Source: Rhodanobacteraceae bacterium UBA703
GTDB taxonomy: Bacteria; Pseudomonadota; Gammaproteobacteria; Xanthomonadales; Rhodanobacteraceae
Direction: 5' to 3'
Length of the DNA: 18,772 nt
Assembly: GCA_002297645.1 (NCBI GenBank)
Contig: DBMH01000132.1
Span: 1 to 18,772 of the forward strand
Both the position numbers and the translations under genes were made by a program. The notes beneath the pieces were generated by a model. That model made no database searches and had not been told where the DNA came from. It was given only the letters and a program-made list of their open reading frames with translations. Position 1 is the stretch's first letter. Each line of letters starts with the position of its first letter. Of the stretch, positions 15,628 to 18,772 are shown one piece after another.

Positions 15628-16280
15628 AACTCGCGCTGTTCGATCTCGACGGCACGCTGATCGACTCGGAAGAGGGCATCGTCCGCTCGACCGAGTACGC
15701 GCTGGAGAAGCTCGGCGCGACGATCCCGCCGCGCGGGGAATTGCGCACGTGGATCGGGCCGCCGTTGCGCGTGACGTTCCCGCGCGTGCTCGGCGACGAC
15801 GCGGAAGCGGTCGAGCGGGCGGTCGAGCTCTACCGCGAGCGCTTCACGACGATCGGCTGGCGGGAACATACGGTGTATCCCGGTGTCGCCGAGGCGATCG
15901 CCTCGCTCGTCGCGCGCGGTGTCCGCCTCGCGGTCGTGACGTCCAAGCCGGACCTCTATGCCGGACGCATCGTGCGCAGCCTGCCGTTCGGCGATGCGTT
16001 CGAGCACGTCTTCGCGGTGGCGCCGCACAGCGCGCACAGCGAGAAGGCGGAGATGATCGCGCAGGCGCTCGGACGCTTCGGCGTGGCGGCGCACGAGACG
16101 GCCATGGTCGGCGATCGCCATTTCGACGTCGAGGGCGCGAAGGCGAACGCGGTGCACGCGGTCGGCGTACTGTGGGGTTTCGGCAGCCGCGAGGAACTGC
16201 TCGATGCCGGTGCCGACGCGATCGCGGAAACGCCGGCGGATCTGGTGGGGCAGTTGCGCCGGCCGGTGTCCGCCGCCTAG
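15624..16280 (+). CDS. HAD-family phosphatase (phosphoglycolate phosphatase-like)
   Basis: This 218-residue protein starts at GTG 15624, overlapping the pgk stop by four bases. The start is fixed by the family's N-terminal motif directly after it. Motif I is DLDGT (D7, D9 nucleophile and acid), motif II is VVTSKP (T106), motif III is K141 and motif IV is VGDRHFD (D164, D168), so all HAD catalytic residues are present. A helical cap sits between residues 14 and 85 (with WIGPPL), as in the Gph/PpaX/5'-nucleotidase subgroup. It likely removes phosphate from a small metabolite. Phosphoglycolate or a nucleotide is plausible; the coupling to pgk might suggest clearing damaged phosphoglycerate products, but this is inference. 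It ends in a shared CTAG with the convergent acetyltransferase. Confidence 0.93.
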   Translation: MKLALFDLDGTLIDSEEGIVRSTEYALEKLGATIPPRGELRTWIGPPLRVTFPRVLGDDAEAVERAVELYRERFTTIGWREHTVYPGVAEAIASLVARGVRLAVVTSKPDLYAGRIVRSLPFGDAFEHVFAVAPHSAHSEKAEMIAQALGRFGVAAHETAMVGDRHFDVEGAKANAVHAVGVLWGFGSREELLDAGADAIAETPADLVGQLRRPVSAA

Positions 16281-16756
16281 GTCGAGCGATCGCCCGGGAG
16301 AGTGGCTGCCGCGGGCGAAGCGTCCCGCGCCATGTGGATCAACGGGAACGGCCGGCCTTGTCCGTCCAGCGGCGAGCGGCCGATCGCGCGGAATCCCATG
16401 CGTTCGTAGAAGCGGATCGCTTGCGGGTTCTGTTCATTCACGTCGAGCGCCGTGGCGCCGAGGCGGTCGACGGCGTGGGTGAGCAACGCCTTGCCGATGC
16501 CGCGGCCGCGGCATTCCGGTTCGACGAACAGCATTTCGATGCGGTGCCCGACCACGCCCACGAAGCCGCGGATCGTTCCGGATTCGTCCTCGCAGGCACG
16601 CAGCGTCACCGCGGGCAGGTACTCGTGCAGGACTTTCGGGCGCAGAAACGCGATGTCCGCCTCGTCCAGGAAATCGTGGGTGGCGCGCACGGAAGCCTCC
16701 CAGATCCCGGCCAAGCGAGGGTGTTGCGCGCTCGTGACGTCGACGACGCGAGCCAT
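16277..16756 (-). CDS. GNAT-family N-acetyltransferase, YjaB-like
   Basis: This 159-residue protein starts at the ATG complementary to 16754-16756, after AAAGGAC. The acetyl-CoA loop is CRGRGIGKALL (R83 to K89), preceded by IEMLFVEP (beta-4). DVNEQNPQAIRFYERMGF (105-122) is the C-terminal GNAT signature, and GRPFPLIHM closes the fold. The ATHDFL start and DVNEQN...SPLDGQGRPFPL pattern resemble E. coli YjaB-type proteins. The substrate is unknown. Its stop lies in the same four bases as the stop of the convergent HAD gene. The ribosome site sits within a perfect 12-base palindrome, CCTTTCGAAAGG (16763-16774). Confidence 0.93.
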   Translation of the reverse strand: MARVVDVTSAQHPRLAGIWEASVRATHDFLDEADIAFLRPKVLHEYLPAVTLRACEDESGTIRGFVGVVGHRIEMLFVEPECRGRGIGKALLTHAVDRLGATALDVNEQNPQAIRFYERMGFRAIGRSPLDGQGRPFPLIHMARDASPAAATLPGDRST

Positions 16757-16863
16757 GGGTGTCCTTTCGAAAGGCGGGCGTACCGCCTCGGGGACTGGTG
16801 GGCGAACCGGACGCAGACGCCGGGACGTCCTGCGGACGACCCGGCGAAGCGGTACGGAACGCG

Positions 16864-17295
16864 TCAGACCAGCTTGATCGTCACGTCGACGTTGCCGCGC
16901 GTCGCATGCGAATACGGGCAGATGTCGCGGTGCGCGGTGTCGACGAGGTCCTGCGCGACGGTGCGGTCCAGGCCGGGCAGGCTGACGTCGAGCTGCACGG
17001 TGATGCCGAAGCCGGTGGGTTCGCGCGGGCCGATGCCGACGTGGCCGGTCACGTGCGTGTCGGCCGGGACCTGGATCTTGCGCTGGCCGGCGACGAAGCG
17101 CATCGCGCCCTCGAAGCAGGCGGCGTAGCCGGCGGCGAAGAGCTGCTCCGGATTGCTGCCGAGGCCGCCGGGGCCGCCGAGTTCCTTCGGCACCTTGAGG
17201 TCGAAATCGAGCACGCCGTCGCTGCTCTTCACGTGGCCGGCGCGGCCGCCCTTGGCCGTGGCCGTCGCGGTGTAGAGAACCTGCTTGATGCCCAT
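16864..17295 (-). CDS. ohr: organic hydroperoxide resistance protein Ohr
   Basis: This 143-residue protein starts at the ATG complementary to 17293-17295 with GGAGA upstream; an upstream in-frame extension lacks family sequence. Ohr reduces organic peroxides with a two-cysteine, lipoyl-dependent cycle in the cytoplasm. Both cysteines are present, C60 in YAACFEGAM and C126 in DICPYSHATRGN. R18 and E50, matching the conserved catalytic Arg and Glu, are also present. LGSNPEQLFAAGYAACF is the family signature. TATGAT (complement of 17324-17329), about 29 bases before the start, may be a -10 but lacks a clear -35. No ohrR gene is in the window. Confidence 0.95.
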   Translation of the reverse strand: MGIKQVLYTATATAKGGRAGHVKSSDGVLDFDLKVPKELGGPGGLGSNPEQLFAAGYAACFEGAMRFVAGQRKIQVPADTHVTGHVGIGPREPTGFGITVQLDVSLPGLDRTVAQDLVDTAHRDICPYSHATRGNVDVTIKLV

Positions 17296-17416
17296 GTCCG
17301 TCTCCGATGATTGCGGTCGGGGCATCATAGCGCCACGCACCGCCTCCGTTTGCGCGACACGCGGCGGCTCCCGATGCCCGGTGCGCTGGTCGTGGCGCGC
17401 AGATGGGCGATCGACG

Positions 17417-18751
17417 TCAGCGCGGCAGGCACGACCGGACGACGCGCCCTTCGCATTTTTCCGGACGCGCGCGCCGGGCGAAGGGACCGTGATCGGTTTC
17501 CTTGCCGGAGAATCCCTCCAGCGCCAGCCAGGCCCGGCCGAATTCGTCGAGGGTGAAGGTGGCAGCGCTCGGGGCGACGCCGAACTCGCCGGGAGGCATG
17601 TACCAGAACGTGTCGCCGGAATAGTGGCCCAGCGGGAACGGGCGGCGCGCCGGTCCCATGACCACGACCAGGTTGCCGTCGGCGCCGATCACGACCTCGG
17701 CGGAGCCGAAATAGGCGTGTTCGTAAGTTCCCGTGTAGGCCGCTAGGGGTCTTGGCGGAACGGCATCCGGCGGCGGCGTGGTGTAGTCGGTGTCGACGAC
17801 CGGATAGAGGACGCTTTCGAATATCTCGCTGTAGACCGCGAACCAGTCTCTGCTCGGAGCGTCGAGGAACACCAGCTCGAGGAAGGTCTCGGCCATGCTC
17901 TCCGACAGGCCGATCGGGAAGCCGTTGGTCAGGATGACGAAGCCCAGTCCCTGCGACGGCACCAGGTTCACGGACGTGGAGGCGCCGAGCGCGAAGGCGC
18001 CCCCGTGCGACCAGCGGACCTGGCCAAGCGTGTCGACGTTGACGGCCCAGCCGAAGCCGTAGTGGGAATGGCGGTCGGCATAGCCGCCCGGCAGCGGCTT
18101 GGCGACGATGTTGGGGACATGGGTGCGGGCAAGCGCCGCTTCGTCGACCAGGCGCACGCCGTCGAGCGTGCCGCCGTTGAGCTGGAGGCGCATCCAACGC
18201 GACAGGTCGGCGACGTTCGAGGCGACGCCCGCGGCGGGGGACGCGCCGTCCGTCGGCTGCACGAAATCGGCGGACCATCGGCCGTCCTTGTGCCGGACGT
18301 GCGGGACGGCGCGGTTCGCGGCGGCGAGGTATTCGTCGCGCCGGGAAGTGGTGGAGGTCATGCCGGCCGGGCGATAGAGCAGGTCGCGCGACGCGTCCTC
18401 CCACGGCTGGCCGATCGCCGTGGCGGCGGCTTCCGCGGCCGCGGTCATGCCGTAGTTCGTGTAGTCGTATTCGGTGCGGAAGTCCGACAGTTTCTGCAGG
18501 CGCAGCCGCTGGATGATCTGCGCCCTCGAATAGCCGATCTCCTCGAGATCGTCGCCGGCATGATCCGGCAGGCCGCTGCGATGGGAGTACATGTCCGCGA
18601 TCGTCACGTGGCGGGTGACCCAGGAGTCGGCCAGGGCGAAATCCGGCAGGTACCGGACGATCGGGTCGTCCCAGCGGAGGCGTTTCTCGCCCACCAGCCT
18701 CGCGATCAGCGTCGCGCCGATCGGCTTGGAGACGGACGCCAGCTGGAACAC
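17417..18751 (-). CDS. serine hydrolase (class C beta-lactamase fold) with DUF3471-like C-terminus, N-terminus interrupted
   Basis: Counting from GTG 18751, 444 residues are open. SVSK (6-9) is the catalytic SxxK, YTN (97-99) the YxN motif, and HGG (249-251) the equivalent of KTG. This is the beta-lactamase/transpeptidase-like fold of esterases and peptidases. A C-terminal domain (~330-425, with AAYTGTYEHAYFGSAEVVIG) resembles DUF3471. The GTG has no ribosome site, and the family pattern PVDANTVFQLASVSK continues upstream of it, but the codon before that proline (18770-18772) is TAG in frame. The usual signal peptide and first strand before SxxK are therefore missing. It may be a pseudogene, a frameshift or a sequence error; the edge of the window prevents a decision. 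True lactamase activity is unlikely. Confidence 0.8.
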   Translation of the reverse strand: MFQLASVSKPIGATLIARLVGEKRLRWDDPIVRYLPDFALADSWVTRHVTIADMYSHRSGLPDHAGDDLEEIGYSRAQIIQRLRLQKLSDFRTEYDYTNYGMTAAAEAAATAIGQPWEDASRDLLYRPAGMTSTTSRRDEYLAAANRAVPHVRHKDGRWSADFVQPTDGASPAAGVASNVADLSRWMRLQLNGGTLDGVRLVDEAALARTHVPNIVAKPLPGGYADRHSHYGFGWAVNVDTLGQVRWSHGGAFALGASTSVNLVPSQGLGFVILTNGFPIGLSESMAETFLELVFLDAPSRDWFAVYSEIFESVLYPVVDTDYTTPPPDAVPPRPLAAYTGTYEHAYFGSAEVVIGADGNLVVVMGPARRPFPLGHYSGDTFWYMPPGEFGVAPSAATFTLDEFGRAWLALEGFSGKETDHGPFARRARPEKCEGRVVRSCLPR

Positions 18752-18772
18752 GGTGTTCGCGTCGACCGGCTA

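Noticed and set aside
17296..17416. An OhrR operator before ohr
   Set aside because: I looked for the AT-rich TACAATT/AATTGTA-type palindrome and found none, only a possible -10 hexamer.
1..18772. CRISPR arrays, insertion sequences, phage genes or integrase sites at the tRNA
   Set aside because: No regularly spaced short repeats, transposase-like frames or duplicated tRNA 3' ends were seen. All large repeats are in-frame domain duplications.

Overview
The window is GC-rich bacterial DNA with dense, mostly short-spaced genes. The best guess for the source is a gammaproteobacterium of the Lysobacterales/Xanthomonadales type. This rests on codon use, an elongator tRNA-Met close to the gammaproteobacterial sequence, an Xanthomonas-like Ohr, and a C-terminal sorting-type tail on one exported protein. 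It is an inference from family resemblance, not a database match.

The left two thirds (about 1-13019) is an accessory surface/secretome region. The C-terminal end of an AraC-type regulator (1-327) is followed by a leader rich in TGTCC/GGACA half-sites. Next come two translationally coupled genes (527-4699 and 4696-7257, ATGA overlap) for large exported proteins with right-handed parallel beta-helix domains. A convergent gene (7271-8317, minus) encodes a second, complete AraC-family regulator of the XylS/FeaR type. Divergent from it across a 409-base gap lies a third giant beta-helix protein (8727-13019). The three exported proteins share modules in different combinations: CSLREA-like helix caps, beta-helices, Calx-beta-like domains, a Cys-paired ~83-residue repeat and DUF11-like domains. 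Only the third ends in a Pro-rich/hydrophobic/basic tail of the PEP-CTERM/IPTL-CTERM type. I read the region as a locus of modular surface or secreted beta-helix proteins with two AraC regulators; substrate and function cannot be told from the sequence.

The right third is core and housekeeping. It contains a tRNA-Met(CAU) with its own promoter and terminator on the minus strand, an OsmC-family protein (minus), and a small Cys-rich DUF1272 protein (plus). Phosphoglycerate kinase (pgk) follows with a good promoter and is coupled by GTGA to a HAD phosphatase. The HAD gene converges on a YjaB-like GNAT acetyltransferase, and the two stops share the four bases CTAG. An Ohr peroxidase (minus) comes next. 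Last is a class C beta-lactamase-like serine hydrolase (minus) whose reading frame meets an in-frame TAG at the final three bases of the window, so it is N-terminally broken or truncated as presented.

The most interesting material is the modular exported-protein locus: evidence of module shuffling and duplication, a conserved Cys-bracketed helix cap, a gene-specific C-terminal anchor, and candidate operator clusters in both regulatory regions. I saw no CRISPR array, transposase or phage gene.
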